Origin: Strix aluco
Taxonomy: Eukaryota; Chordata; Aves; Strigiformes; Strigidae
DNA length: 64,000 nucleotides
Assembly: GCF_031877795.1 (NCBI RefSeq)
Contig: NC_133946.1
Location: 9,957,144 to 10,021,143, forward strand
Reading direction: 5' to 3'
Of this stretch, positions 1 to 11,708 are shown piece after piece (the stretch's first letter is position 1; every line of letters begins with the position of its first letter). Made by a program: the position numbers and the translations under genes. The notes under the pieces were generated by a model. That model had not been told where the DNA came from. It worked only from the letters and a program-made list of their open reading frames with translations, and searched no databases.

Positions 1-1489
1 GACTTCAAACATCTTTAAAAAAAAAAAGACATTTCTATGAGCTTGGTTTCTCCTGGCTTCATGTCTCATGGTTTAATAAAGTATAAACTCTGAGTCAAAA
101 TTTCCCTGATGTTTGGGGTATTCATATTCTGAATAGCTCCTCATGGAATAATGTGAACAATTCCATAATGCCAGGTGAATTTGCTGGTTTCAGATAACAC
201 AGTTGTGCATACGCTACAGACATACTGGCATGTTGCCTTCCTTGTATTTATTTTTCCAAAATTCACAGGAAATTAATATCTTCAAGACTTCTGTCCCTTT
301 GTCCATCTAAAAGAGACCAAGTGGCTCAAATGTTTTGGTGAGGGACAAAAACATCGACATTGGCACATAAGGAATTACTTAATTCCTTAGAAAAATAACA
401 TAAAAACAAGGATTTACAATACACAGTGGCCAGTGATTATTGGAAAACACAATTTTTAAGCTTTTGCAACACCTGTATTCCTTGCTTTGGTCAGACTACC
501 TCAGGTCTAGCAGATAACCTCCCTGAAGCTAATGAGATATTTCTTATAATGAGTACATGCATTGCTGGACAAACCAGGAACGTTCTCTCCTTTGCAAGAT
601 CAAACCCTTAACCTGCAGAACGCTTTTCTGTATGAAAACAGAGGAACAGCATGCAATAAAGAAGCTGAAGAGGACAATTTGTATGTGTTTTATTGTATTC
701 CTTTTCAGTCAGATCCAAAACAAACTTTCTTAGAAAAAGCCAGCTCTTTAAGCACAGTACTTTTGATAGTGCTGGGATCACTCCATGGTCCTGCAGACGC
801 CACCCGTCTCATTGTTTAAAACAATTGTAATTAAAACCACAAGATTATTTCTTGTTTTCTCTCTGTCCTATGAAGGAGAGATGCTAGGCAAAGTCTTGAG
901 CTAAGAAAAGTGAAAAAAAAAACCCAGTCAATTTGCTGGTATGTAACATCATAAATGTGTTGCTCCACCATGCTAAATGGGACAGTGCTCGAACTCAATC
1001 TGCTTAGACAAAGAGAATCAGAAAATGCAGTGTGAGGATTAAAGCTGCCAGGGTATCGTGAACAAACTGCACAGCAAAGACACCAGGCAAGACCATGCAT
1101 CAGGTTGGGTTTCAGACTAAACCAAACCATGGCTTTGCAGGAGGCAGTGTGGCAGAAGGTGCCAGAAGCAGTGTCCTGGCCTGATGGGTGTCTGCCAAAC
1201 TCCTGGGGGTGTTTTGCCCCAGTGGCATTTCTGGAAGCACCTTTTCTTTATATTTCTGTGCTGGCTTTTATTGCCAATTTCCACTGGATTTGCAGTGAAA
1301 AGCCCATCAAGAAAGTCCTCAGCATACTGAGAGTTGCATCTTCTAACACCTTTGAGGAACATATACTTTTTTGGGATAATTAATTTTCATTTGTTAGCTT
1401 TACATATAATAAACTCTTGCTCTGGACAGTGAAATTTGGCATTTCCAGCTGAGGACTCTCGCGTCCCACCAGAAGAGATGACCAGTAAT

Positions 1490-1570
1490 CAAGAGTGACT
1501 TCTTTTTTTCATCTTAGGCAACTCCCTTAATACCTCTTTGCCTCAATTTTCCCATCTGCAAATGTTTACT
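1490..1570 (+). mobile_element. MIR-like SINE fragment
   Basis: The run TTAGGCAACTCCCTTAATA followed by CCTCTTTGCCTCAATTTT and CCCATCTGCAAA follows the MIR 3' half closely and in order. Only part of the element is present. Confidence 0.6.
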
Positions 1571-2463
1571 TCCCTCAGCAGAATTGGCTGTTGATTTACT
1601 TTTGCCTCCCGCTGAATAATGTTCACAAAGACAAAGCGTTATTCAGTGCTAGAATTGGTGGTGCCGACATTTCCTGCACAGGGACAAAAAGACTAGCACT
1701 ATTTTTAGTGAGAGCTTTTCTTTCCATTGTCCCTTTCTCTCTGAAGCTGTATTTTCCAGGGCTTTTTAGTGCAGCTTTTTTTGTGTTCATTGATTGAAAA
1801 TCCTGAGGGATGAGTTTTGGTTTCAATTAACTTTTATTAATAAAGATCATGTTATAGAGTAATTCTTGGAGCGTGGCTGAGATCAAATCTGCTGTTAGTA
1901 ACTGCATTTAGCATTCAGTGCTTGGAATAAGTCGGCTGGACTTTTCTATATATTTCTCAATAACAACATTTGATGTAAAACTGCATCGTTTCTACGAGTG
2001 GTGTCATCTAAAGAAAAAGCTAAACATGCCTGTTTGCAAAGAAACATCCCCTCTTGGACTATTTTCATCTCTGTTTTGGAAGTCTGCTCCTTGGAGGCCA
2101 CAGGATTCCCTCTTGTGCCATCATCAGTCTCAGGTTGCTCCTACCTTTATTTCTTTAGTATATCCTAGTTTTATCCCCCCTAGAGTTTATGGATACTACT
2201 GAACTTTTTCAGGTGACCCTCATCTAAAGAAGTCTGTGTTCAGTAAGATTAACTTTGCTGCCCTTAATAGCCAGTAATGCTGGTTGCCTAAAATACAGTT
2301 TATGAAGATTGAGGTCTCTGCATAGATACAAGAATTAAATTTCAGTGACAGTGGCCTAGATTTTTCTCTTAATGCTTTCTGTGGGATAGAAAAGTCAAGA
2401 CCATGACTAAAGGTGAATGATTAATATGAAAGGTGGAAAAGATGAATAAGGATTTCTGTAACT

Positions 2464-2552
2464 GCAGCTGTGTTCTGCCAGCGACTCACCATGGGGTGTT
2501 AGAATAGTCACTGCTCCACTCCATCCCTCAGTTTACCTATTTGAAGATGGAA
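2464..2552 (+). mobile_element. MIR-like SINE fragment, degraded
   Basis: CAGCTGTGTTCTGCCAGC followed some 50 bases later by CCCTCAGTTTACCTATTTG and AAGATGG matches MIR core landmarks in the right order. Diverged, so moderate confidence. Confidence 0.45.
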
Positions 2553-3879
2553 GAATCCTCCTCCTTCCCACCACACACTGGACTGAAGCTTTGACACGCC
2601 AGCCCTTCACATAATGCTCTAAAGAAGTGGAAAGTTTTGTTCGGGTTTTTTGAACACGGCTTTGACACTGCAGAATGAGTTGGGACCTTGGTCTCTGTTA
2701 AAGAACACAGCATAGGTGAGAAGGAATATAAACCAGCTACTGCTGAGGACATCTGACTGTGCCACTGTAGAATCAATGCTGTATCAATAGTTATTCATAA
2801 TGCCATCATGTAATATTAATGGCATGAAAGGCACCACATAATTCAAAGAAAAAAAAAAAGCATTTATTGCCTTTTCATGGATCTGGAAATTTCTCTTTTA
2901 GCCAGTAATTTCTGTTCTTGTCTGTGCCATCTTCACAAATGCTGTTTTGGTTTTGGCTTTTTTCACATCGAAGACTCCCCATCATTCTCCTAGCTAGCAT
3001 ATTTTCGAACCTCCCTGAGGATAGAAGTGATGATAGCAAGGATAAGGAGTTTTCTTTGAGTGATGACCACATGCACTAACTTGAATGTACTTTGGAGGCT
3101 TTTGGTAAAGTGTGATTCAGAGGACTTAAAGACTTCTGACCAAGGACACATGTCTCTTTTTCGGGGTTAACCTTTCCTTTGAACTGGAAGAAAACAAACC
3201 AGAACAATAAAAACCACACTCAGGGTGAGGCTTGCCCTGGGATTGTGAGGTCCAGACGTTAGATAAGAAGCCTGGCACATAAAGAAGTTTGAGTAAAGTT
3301 TTGTTTTGTTTTGCCTTATTTTCTTCAACAAGCAACAAAGATGAAAAAAACCCAACAACCCAATGTGTTTATAGCTGAGAGAAATCTTCAACTGCAGGTC
3401 ACACCACAGATGATGAAAAATAAGTTACAGGCAGTCAGATGAAGGGATATTTCACTGCAAAAATGTGAAAGGTTCCCCTTCCCCATTTCCTCCCTCTTCT
3501 TTTATTGATTTCTCTTGCTCCCATCGAGCCCTTGCTGCCTGGCACGCAAGCCAGATCCAATTACCCTGTCATGGTTTTCATAAGGCTACAGCTCTACAGT
3601 ATAGTCCTTTCAAGTAATTTCGCCTTTTTCTGTGGTAAATACTCTCCTATGCTTATGCATGGGAATCACCTCAGCAGGGCGCTGGGGATAGTTTTTATTT
3701 TGGTATTAAATATCTCATCCCAACCCAGGCACATCGGAACCTAAATTGGCTTTGAATCGGACCTACAAATACTTTCAGTTTAGGAAAAAAAAGGTGACTG
3801 GGAAAGCAATTTGCTCAGGGAAAATTTCAGAGGGAGTCATAGACCAACCAGAAACTGTAGCTCAAGCTCCCCTGTTTAT

Positions 3880-4033
3880 ATACACATACACACGCATGTA
3901 TATATATATTTATATGTTTATGCATTTAAATATATAAACACATTTGTATGCATGTGCCTATGTAATGTGTATATAATTATACATTTATGCATGTGTGCAT
4001 GTACTTGTAAGCACACAGAGACACACACAGATT
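3880..4033. repeat. Alternating purine-pyrimidine simple repeat (TA/CA rich)
   Basis: Imperfect CA, TG and TA dinucleotide runs, with TATATATATA near 3899 and ACACACA near the end. Some reading frames stay open for 60-75 codons because of the repetition; they are not genes. Confidence 0.8.
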
Positions 4034-4390
4034 TGTAAGTCATGTAGTTTCATCTTTTACTGCTTTTCAAGCTGTTTCCCAAACAAAAGTAGCTTTTCAA
4101 GAATGCCACCAGCTCTAGCCGACAGGCTATTTCATGTTACCATCTGAGAGTCCCTAGGTAGATGTGGTAACCTTGGCACAAGCTGGCAATATTACCAGAA
4201 AGTCTAAATCATTCCAGGAATACATCGTCCTCTTGTTCCCCTATGCATTGTTGTTATTTCTGCTTTTAATTCCTTCTGAGGTTTTAACATGCAAGAAAGC
4301 AATCTTCCCAAATTAAATGCAACAGGAGGTAGTCTAATGAGGAAGTCAGGTGTCACCTAGTTCACATTGACCATCCTGGTGCCACCAAGG

Positions 4391-4506
4391 AGGCAGAGTG
4401 GTCTAGAGGGCAGCAGGCAGCAGATAGGAGAGATGAGTTTTGCTTCTCACCCTGCCACCAAGTAGGAAACTCACTTGAGCAAGACTTTGTGCCTCACTTT
4501 CCCTTT
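4391..4506 (+). mobile_element. MIR-like SINE
   Basis: Begins GCAGAGTGGTCTAGAGGGC, then a TTTTGCTTCTCACCCTGCCA phrase and the tail GACTTTGTGCCTCACTTTCC. These match MIR landmarks from the tRNA-like head through the core to the CCTCAGTTTCC region. Confidence 0.6.
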
Positions 4507-5059
4507 TCCTGGCCACGTCCTCCTTTTCCAGACTCTGAACTTCCACCAGGCAAATTGCCGCGTTTTTCTGGCAGTGCTGGATGTACCATTGACTGGCCAT
4601 GGAAAGAGTGAGATCTCCTGCATCCCCATGCGCATGCATACCCCCCAAAATACATGGCCTGGCGACTGTATAATGTGCTCATGCTTTGTGTGCAAGTACC
4701 GTGGACCTTTGGAAAAAAAAGACCTGAAGAAAAACAAACAGCTCAATTCACTATTGTTACACCAGCTCAAATAAAAACTGCAGCGCAGAGGAGCCATGTT
4801 CACCTCTTCATTTCAAAAGCCGGAGCTCAGCTTCAAATCTCATCACTCACTTTCCCACATTTGCTACAGAAATTCATCTAACATGCTTCATACTGTGAGT
4901 CTGTCCAAGCTTCATCCATAAACCGTCGTGCTGGACCACTTCATATTCACGCTACTTCGCTGGCCCACCTTCAGCAGATCTAATGCTCCGCAGAAATTTC
5001 CTCACTTGGGAACGTCTGATGCGTCCTTTAAATTGTTTCTTTTTTTTTCTACATAACAA

Positions 5060-5290
5060 GGCTCTGTTACAGGCACACCAGCCACCTAATTATTAACCTT
5101 GACCTTGGGAAAAAAAGAAGCAGAGTGCATTTAATAACAACCCCAGTGAGCTGAGGCAGCTTTACAATTACATTGCATAATGTAGTCATGAGAAGAGGGT
5201 TACCAGGGAGATAATGGTAAACATCAGCCTTAATTCTGTCTGAAAAATAATTGGAATTATCTTCCTTTGTGGCTGGGGTAGAGGAGAAAA
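5060..5290. promoter_or_regulatory. Candidate distal regulatory element (GATA, ETS, RUNX, NR motifs)
   Basis: Contains TGACCTTGG (5100-5108, nuclear-receptor half site of ERR/SF1 type), AGATAA (5209-5214), and a tight triad read on the - strand: TGTGG on + at 5268-5272 (RUNX-like), AGGAAG (5261-5266, ETS) and AGATAA (5257-5262, GATA). Such triads are typical of blood-stem-cell enhancers and the presumed neighbour LMO2 is a blood regulator. Function is inferred; only motifs are seen. Confidence 0.25.
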
Positions 5291-8014
5291 TGGATGGGTA
5301 AATTTCCAGTTACCACAGATGTTAGTAAAACATGCTGCACGCCACCATGGACCAAATCATTATCTACCTCTAAATGCTCTGAGTATGAATTGTCTGGCTT
5401 CCTCTCCAAGCACACAAGTCTGCGGGTAAGCATCATTTAAATGAGAAAACATTGCTGGGTGCAGCACAACTGGTGTCTTTCCACACTGTTACTACATCTC
5501 TGGTTTACAGTGGCCCTATCAAACCCTTCTATTTGTTGAAGTATTCATCAATCCTGACACATTTTTAAAATAATATAGCCCTTACAGCCCCTGTGACCTT
5601 GTCCACGAGGGTTGAGATTATCCCGGTGCAATCCTTTTGCCTTCACTGGGTTGCAGCATGTGACCCATGGGGCAATCACTGCTGGCAGCTGCCCGTTGTC
5701 CTGCCTCCTCGCTCTGAAGTGCCTGGCCTGTCTCTGGAGCATCTCCACAGCTATCAGCAGCGCCATCTCCTTGCTCTGGCAGGATGTGGCGAATTCAGGT
5801 GCATGCCAAAGGAGGAGAGCTGGGATGCTGAGAGGCTTGCTGGCACAGTATTTGCTACTTCCCCACCCCATCTGATCACCACCATCCGTCACTGATTTTT
5901 GCTACTCTGCTGTTACTGACAGAAGCTCTGTATGGATTTGGTGCCACTGGAAGCAAGGTCAGGGCCGCGCACAGTTTGGAAATACACCCATTTTGCTCTG
6001 GAGCTCTCCTTTCTAGTTTCTTAGCCCCTTTTGGGACCTTTAGACTCTGATGTCACCTATCAAATTATCACCATGAAGCTGCAGCTTCTCTTCCCAGTCT
6101 GCAGGAACAATAGCAAAGCCTGAAGAAGCCTGGACATGCTTGACTGCATTTTCTGCTCCAGGCAGAGCCTCCACCTAAGGCTGGGTGCCTCTCTCATCCT
6201 GTCTGGGCTACAGCTACTCTCCAGATATTTTAGGCAGTGAGTTCTTCAGCCTTTATTTAAATTTAGAGCAGGCATTTAATTCCACAACCACAGGGCCTGA
6301 GCATTTTCAGATTAAACTGTAGTTTCAATTCCCCATTGTCTTAGTTCTGGAGCTAACTAAGTACAGTGACACGTAGGTGCAGTAACTCGTGTCACATACG
6401 TATCAGCTAGCCTTGACCGACTTGCTCACTCAGATGACTTCCATCAAGGTCTCATGGTGGAATTATTCAGCAATGCCTCTTAATATTTAAGTGAAGGTAG
6501 GATTAGAAAGTTGCCTGTGTTTTCCAGTGTGAAGTTTCTGTCAGCTCTGCTGCTGCTTTGTAATGTCTTTGGAGAAGCAGGGGCCAACACAGGAGGTCCT
6601 GGTGGATCCCAGCAGTGCAGCAGGTAGCACTGGGAGTACTGGTGGTTATGTGATGCAGAGCAAGAGAACTGGATGACCAGTGGACAAACCCGTGGTGGGC
6701 ATACACTTTCCAGTGCTTGCAGCTCTTGCATCTCCCATCTTCTAGGCAATTTGTGAGCTCGAGTCTCATTGCCAGGACACAGAGACCACTTTTTGACAGA
6801 GCAGCCAGGCCATCCGCTTTCAACTGCTTCTGGTTCCAGTCAAACAACATCTTCTCTGCCATAGATACCAGCTACAGTTAACCTTGGCATTATCAAGCTC
6901 TGCTGGCTGTGAAACCCAAGCTCTGCTACACTCGGACAGCATCCAGCACTGCAGTACCGCTGTACTCCCCCTCTCCATTCCTCAGCAGATCTCTCTTGAT
7001 GTCAGGCCACACTTGTTGGCACAAACACATCCTTTAGAGCTGCTTTCTACTACCCAATTAGAAGGCTGTCAGCAGTAAGGCCATCACTCCTCCTGCAGCT
7101 TCTGACAAGCCTGGACACCGCTATACTGCTGCAGAAGATTAAAGGAGTCTTTCCTTTGTATTACCCAACGGCTGTGTGCTAGCCAGAAACTAATTCCCCG
7201 TCCCAATGAATGTGTATGTGGAACAACTAATAGGCTCTGTAAGCCTGTCTTCATTCCTTATTAAAAGGAACACACTCTCTAAAGAACAGAGCTGTCCAAT
7301 ACACATTTCTCCCCCATTTCCCCTTTCACTAAGCCTCAAGAGAGTTGCAGTTCCTGAGAATTAGAGACTTCAGGGGGTGGAGGTGCTTTCTAGTAGTTAC
7401 GACAGGGCTGAGCATCAGGAATCCTGGATTTTTTTTTAATGATTCATTTAGAAGCAACGGTGATTACATTTGCTCTCCAGCGATTGCTTTCTGCACTGTA
7501 CATCCTCTGAAATTGAGGAATGGATGGGTGTGCGATGCTTTTACCTCTAGATTGCTGGCTCAGATCTGCTCTAGGCTGGTAGCAACAGAACCTCATTGTG
7601 CTCTGAAGGCTTTTTGGCAGCCGGTGTGAAATGAATTGAATGACAATCCCGTACATTAACTTTACCACCAAGCATAAAGATTACTGGGTAGTACGAAAGA
7701 AATGTTGCTTTAATCTCCTGCGGCAGTAGAGAGGTGCTCGGATTTGTCAGGTCCTGGCAGAAGGAGTGATGGTCTGGGGGGGGACCAGATCTCAGCAGCA
7801 TCCCAGGGTTCATCTGAGACTGCACTTGGCCCATTAACTTCCAAATTCTGGCTGCATCACACGGTAAACCTGACTGATGGAATATGTAGAGCTGAAACAC
7901 AACTAAAATAATTGATTACCTATAAATTCCATCTAACTTCACAAGAAGTGGAACAAGCATGCACAGACTACTTAAAGCTTGTAAATTCATTTAGCATCAG
8001 ATAAAGTGTACCTA
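5291..8014. other. Intergenic DNA, nothing recognised
   Basis: Moderate GC with short random ORFs on both strands. A run of eight G lies at 7776-7783. I see no transposon or RNA gene. Confidence 0.6.
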
Positions 8015-8092
8015 CTTCCACTGGTGTAAATCTGGAGTAATTCCACTGAAGTATAGGAAATGTAAGGTCACTGGAGTTGACTAGCATTAAGC
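8015..8092. mobile_element. MITE-like palindromic amniote repeat fragment
   Basis: CCACTGGTGTAAATCTGGAG followed by TAATTCCACTGAAGT resembles an old palindromic repeat abundant in turtles and crocodilians with the core CTCCATTGAAGTCAATGGAG. The second arm is poorly preserved (CACTGGAGTTGAC). Family name left open. Confidence 0.35.
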
Positions 8093-8339
8093 TAGCATCG
8101 TTGAGAATAATTTTTTAGCTATAAAGAGTGAAAGATAAATGTCCTTTGAATTCTTGACCCCACTATGAAAATGAAATACAAGATGTGGAAACTCTTTGAA
8201 ACTGATAGAAATGTCTCCGTCTTAGATCTCCCTCCATTAATCAAAACAAGGCACTGTAATCAGCTCCGATTCTAGGTCTATCTGTAAGGAACAAAGTGAA
8301 CTTAGAAAATTAAATCATTTAACACATTATTTCCTTCCT

Positions 8340-8480
8340 CATTTCAGCGCCGATTGAGCTCATTGCACAATTTCTCCCCCCCCCCCGCCCTGCAGCTGGG
8401 TTATTCTGCAGCCTGCGAGGGCTGTGAGTGCTGCGGCGGGACAGGAAGATCCCCAACGTTCCTGTTTACTGGAGGGATCG
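8340..8480. other. Local GC/CpG-rich patch with C11 tract, E-box and ETS motif
   Basis: Eleven C in a row (8376-8386), CAGCTG (8393-8398), several CpG and an ACAGGAAG ETS motif (8441-8448) within AT-rich surroundings. Possibly a regulatory element; no gene seen. Confidence 0.2.
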
Positions 8481-9208
8481 CTGCTTTGGGAGATTCCCCT
8501 TTAGACTCAGAGATTTCTTCACTGCCTTCCTGACGTCTGATTTCCTATTTCCTTTACTACCTGCTGAGTAGGAAACTTGGGACAGACGTAAATGGGGAAT
8601 ATTTGCCTATGCTGTTACACCATACCAGCAAAATACTGATTTTGTAGCCATAGCTTAAACCTTAAGCATATTCTGGAGGAGTTTGTAAATACATATTTTC
8701 TAAATATATATTTCTAAATATATATACAAAAGATATTTTGGTTATTTTGCATAATAGCAAATATAATAATTACATAGCCAGTGTCCTGGGCAGAGGAAAA
8801 ATATTTCCAAGGCGGGATAACTCCCCTAATATTGCAACAATGGTTATGAACATTATGATAGTTTGCAATCTCAGCACCATTTTCTGTATTTTCTTCCCAC
8901 CACCCTGTGGGTGTTGTAGAATTAATGGCCATTTCAGTCATTATTTAGCCATGGAAAAGAAGTAATTTTGATTTGGAAGGTGGGGTTGGCTTTGCTTTCT
9001 TAACAGAGTGTCCATTGAGATCCTACAAGTACATTCTGCACTCTTGCTTTTCTGTGACTCATTTAAAGTTTTTATCAGACTTTGTCCACTAACGGATCTT
9101 TTTTTCCTCTCTTCAGCCCTCTTTCTAATCTTTTTTTGTGATTTCGAGAATTCAGCAAAGCACTGAGCATGCATTTCTGGCCAGACAAAAATTACTCTTC
9201 TCAGGAAA

Positions 9209-9276
9209 AGTTGCGGACAGTTGGACTCAATGACATGAAAGGTCTTTTCCAACCTAAATGATTCTATGACTCTAAA
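9209..9276 (+). mobile_element. CR1 LINE 3' tail
   Basis: GGACAGTTGGACTCAATGAC then GGTCTTTTCCAACCTAAATG and ATTCTATGACTCTA is the standard avian CR1 3' end. Severely 5'-truncated, + orientation. Confidence 0.8.
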
Positions 9277-9800
9277 AGTGCCCACTGTAATTTTATAATT
9301 ACTTCTATTTCAAATAGATTTCCTGTTAACTATGCCTGCAGGAAATAAATGCAAATCTGCTACACATCAGTTTCTTAACTAAAGTACTTTGCGTTCCATG
9401 GCTAATAATAAGTGATAATTTTCAATTGACAACTTACTTCCTCCCCGATGTTGTTTAGGGAAAGTGTCAAGAAGAAAACTGTCAGGGAGAGAAATAATAA
9501 TAAAAAATGGCTGCTGGCCTGGCTGGGTTTCCTGCAAAGGCTGCCTTTGCACAGATGGCTTCCTGCGATAGCTCTTCCCGGGCACCACAGCTCGCTGGGT
9601 ACCGGCTGACATACATCAGCAGTGAAGGTTTGATGGCCATAAAACATCTGTGGGTGAGGGCTTAGGCTGCGGTTGGGTCATTCAGGTTTCTTGGACCTAT
9701 ATCAGAAAATGGATGAAATATGTGCCCGTGTGTTTCTCTGATTTCTCGCAGCAAAGAAGGGTTAATGATTTAAACCTCACCGTTTTCTGTAGTTATGCAG

Positions 9801-9882
9801 AATGGATACAAATCTGTAAACTGAGGTACGGGGCAACTGAGTACTTTGTTCCAGGGGCCATATGAGCAGAGGTGGGCTATGA
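9801..9882 (-). mobile_element. MIR-like SINE relic, antisense
   Basis: AATCTGTAAACTGAGGTACG, then AACTGAGTACTTTG and GAGCAGAGGTGGGC follow the reverse complement of MIR (ACAGATGAGGAAACTGAGGC, then AGTGACTTGCCCA, then CAGAGCTGGG). Diverged. Confidence 0.45.
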
Positions 9883-10004
9883 ACTATGCAGCTTAATGTG
9901 ATGGGGTAGCCAATAGCTTATATTTCTTATTTCCACTATCCTTTCCTGGCAAACCCCTGCCTCTTACCTTCACCATTTTAGGTGAAGGAAAGTAGGACAT
10001 ATCA

Positions 10005-10497
10005 GTGTTTTCACAAGTCTTTGTATCTTTACTCCTAGAGTTTCTTCCCTCCTGGTGTTCCTGTTGCTTTCCAAGCCAAATGAAATGCAGCATGGGACTG
10101 CTTCTTGTTTGCTGCTGTAATGTAAGCACCAGGATTGGACGTAAGGCAATTCCCTTGTTTCTTTACAGTGAAAACCCTCTCTTTGTAAAACACGAGCCTT
10201 TCTACATATTCCTGGGACTGACCGGAAGTAGGGGAGATGTCTCTCTATCACCAAATATGAAGATGACTAAAATTGCAATGACGGCAAGTTTGGACCCCAC
10301 AGCAACACAAAATGCAGCCAAGATTGTAAAACCATCTTTCCATGCCACGCAGTCCATGCTGGGCTTCTCAGAAGATCTAGATATCTGGGTTTCCTTGTCA
10401 GTGCTTCTGCCATTTCTTTCACTGCTCTTCCCAGGACTCCATCTTCACCAACTGCTCTCCAGCATGTGGAAATCAGGTTTCTAAATGCTGCAAGCAA
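10005..10497. other. Overlapping open frames on both strands, unassigned
   Basis: A 159-codon frame on + (10005-10484) overlaps a 76-codon frame on - (10267-10497) and a 51-codon frame on - (10202-10357). Having several frames open over 0.3 kb in a 40-45% GC region is mildly unusual, but no domain is recognisable and I do not call the longer frames genes. Confidence 0.25.
10202..10357 (-). CDS. Possible 51-aa single-pass membrane microprotein (speculative)
   Basis: Read on the - strand. Starts at an ATG in strong context (CCCAGCATGG) and encodes MDCVAWKDGFTILAAF, followed by a long hydrophobic stretch up to residue about 36 (VIAILVIFIFG), then a short polar tail ending RNM and TAG. The hydrophobic run is long enough for a membrane helix. 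The same frame is open upstream of the ATG for about 30 polar codons, so it might instead be part of a longer exon. I do not recognise it from any family, and a frame this short can arise by chance. Confidence 0.15.
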   Translation of the reverse strand: MDCVAWKDGFTILAAFCVAVGSKLAVIAILVIFIFGDRETSPLLPVSPRNM

Positions 10498-10835
10498 TAC
10501 CTGGGCTTGATTTTCTGCAGATTCAGGGAAGGCACACTCCCTGCTGGGGCCAAAGGAGGGTGAACAGGGGGAAACACATTGATAGGGTGGGAAAATTTGC
10601 TTAATATCTGACCGTAGATGTTTAGGGCTACAAGTCTTGTGCTCTCATTCCGTTTTTACATGATTAGTCTTCCCACAAAGATTTTATTTACTGAAATAAA
10701 ATGTAAATGTAGAAGAGACAGTTCTGTCTCTGCTCTGGGTGAGAGTCTGAACATTTGTTTCCCAGCGTCAGTTACCTGACCAGGTTTAAGATTCCCAGGC
10801 TACTTCTCACCTCAGCTGTAGTGAAGTAGGAGAGA

Positions 10836-10995
10836 TTGATTGTAGATGCCCCATCCCTGGAAACATTCAAGGTCAGGCTGGACGGGGCTCTGAGCAGCCT
10901 GATCTAGTTGAAGATGTCCCTGTTTGTTGCAGGGGGATTGGACTAGATGAGCTTTAAAGGTCCCTTCCAACCCAAACCATTCTATGATTTTATGA
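10836..10995 (+). mobile_element. CR1 LINE 3' end, well preserved
   Basis: GATGCCCCATCCCTGGAAAC, GGTCAGGCTGGACGGGGCTC, CCTGATCTAGTTGAAGATGT, and the end CCCTTCCAACCCAAACCATT then CTATGATTTTATGA. Near-consensus avian CR1, 5'-truncated. It is the least diverged repeat here. Confidence 0.93.
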
Positions 10996-11670
10996 ATATA
11001 CATCCCAGGAAAATGTGGCAGCACAGAAGGATGTAGAGGATTTAGCCCACAGTGCAAACCACAAAGAGGAATGATTTCAGCAGGGATGACCACCCCCAGA
11101 TGAGAACAGAAATAGTTAAGAGCTGAAGGTAGAGATGCAGCTTGAGACCATCTACATTTACATGTGAGGCAAGACCAAGTCTACAGGTCCCTTCAATGGC
11201 TTTTAGCATAGAGGAACAAGATCCCCCCAACCAGCAAGTTAAAGCTGCTAACATGTCCTGTAATTGATGCCAAGTGGATGGGCTCAGTCACGAACAAAAA
11301 TTCTGGATTCTTAGGTGGCTCAGAAGTAGGTCCACATCTTGCAAAACTTTCCCTTTTAAAGGATTCATTGGCTTATTTATTTACTGCCATATTGGAGAAA
11401 AAGGAGAGCATCTGACAGTTTCCTGCCAAAATCAACAGCAGCTGTCAGTTTATCTTAAGGAGATCTTGCTAGTATACATGTCACAGAACCACTATCTACC
11501 AAGACTATTTTAGCTTTAATAAGCTTTAGGGGTTATCAAATTCCTTTCTAGGTCAGTGTGGGCAAAATTTACTGCATCTTCATGCAGTCCTAGCTTGTAC
11601 TTATAAGCTTAGTAGTAGCTGCTGTCCTTTCTCTTGGGTAAGTAATAAAATCTCTTCATCCATGTACATA

Positions 11671-11708
11671 CATTGTACATCCCCAGCCCTACTGGGGGAT
11701 GTACAATG
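11671..11708. repeat. Hairpin with perfect 14-bp arms
   Basis: CATTGTACATCCCC (11671-11684) and GGGGATGTACAATG (11695-11708) are exact reverse complements around a 10-nt loop, AGCCCTACTG. With one bulged G the stem extends by AG/CT to 16 bp around CCCTA. Confidence 0.85.

Larger units (their letters stand above)
1..5059. other. Intergenic DNA, presumed LMO2-CAPRIN1 interval, part 1
   Basis: No gene seen. ORFs on both strands are short, mutually overlapping and without recognisable motifs. Contains three MIR-like SINE pieces and one TA/CA-rich simple repeat, listed separately. Nothing recognised in the remaining unique DNA. Confidence 0.7.
8481..10004. other. Intergenic DNA with CR1 tail and MIR relic
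   Basis: Apart from the CR1 tail and the antisense MIR listed separately, nothing recognised. AT-rich near 8690-8740 with repeated TAAATATATA. Confidence 0.6.

Noticed and set aside
3746-4038. Frames rich in Tyr, Ile, His and Thr over the TA/CA repeat
   Set aside because: Translation of a simple repeat.
10005-10484. 159-codon + strand frame as a gene
   Set aside because: No domain, odd composition rich in Leu/Ser/Phe, and overlaps open frames on the other strand.
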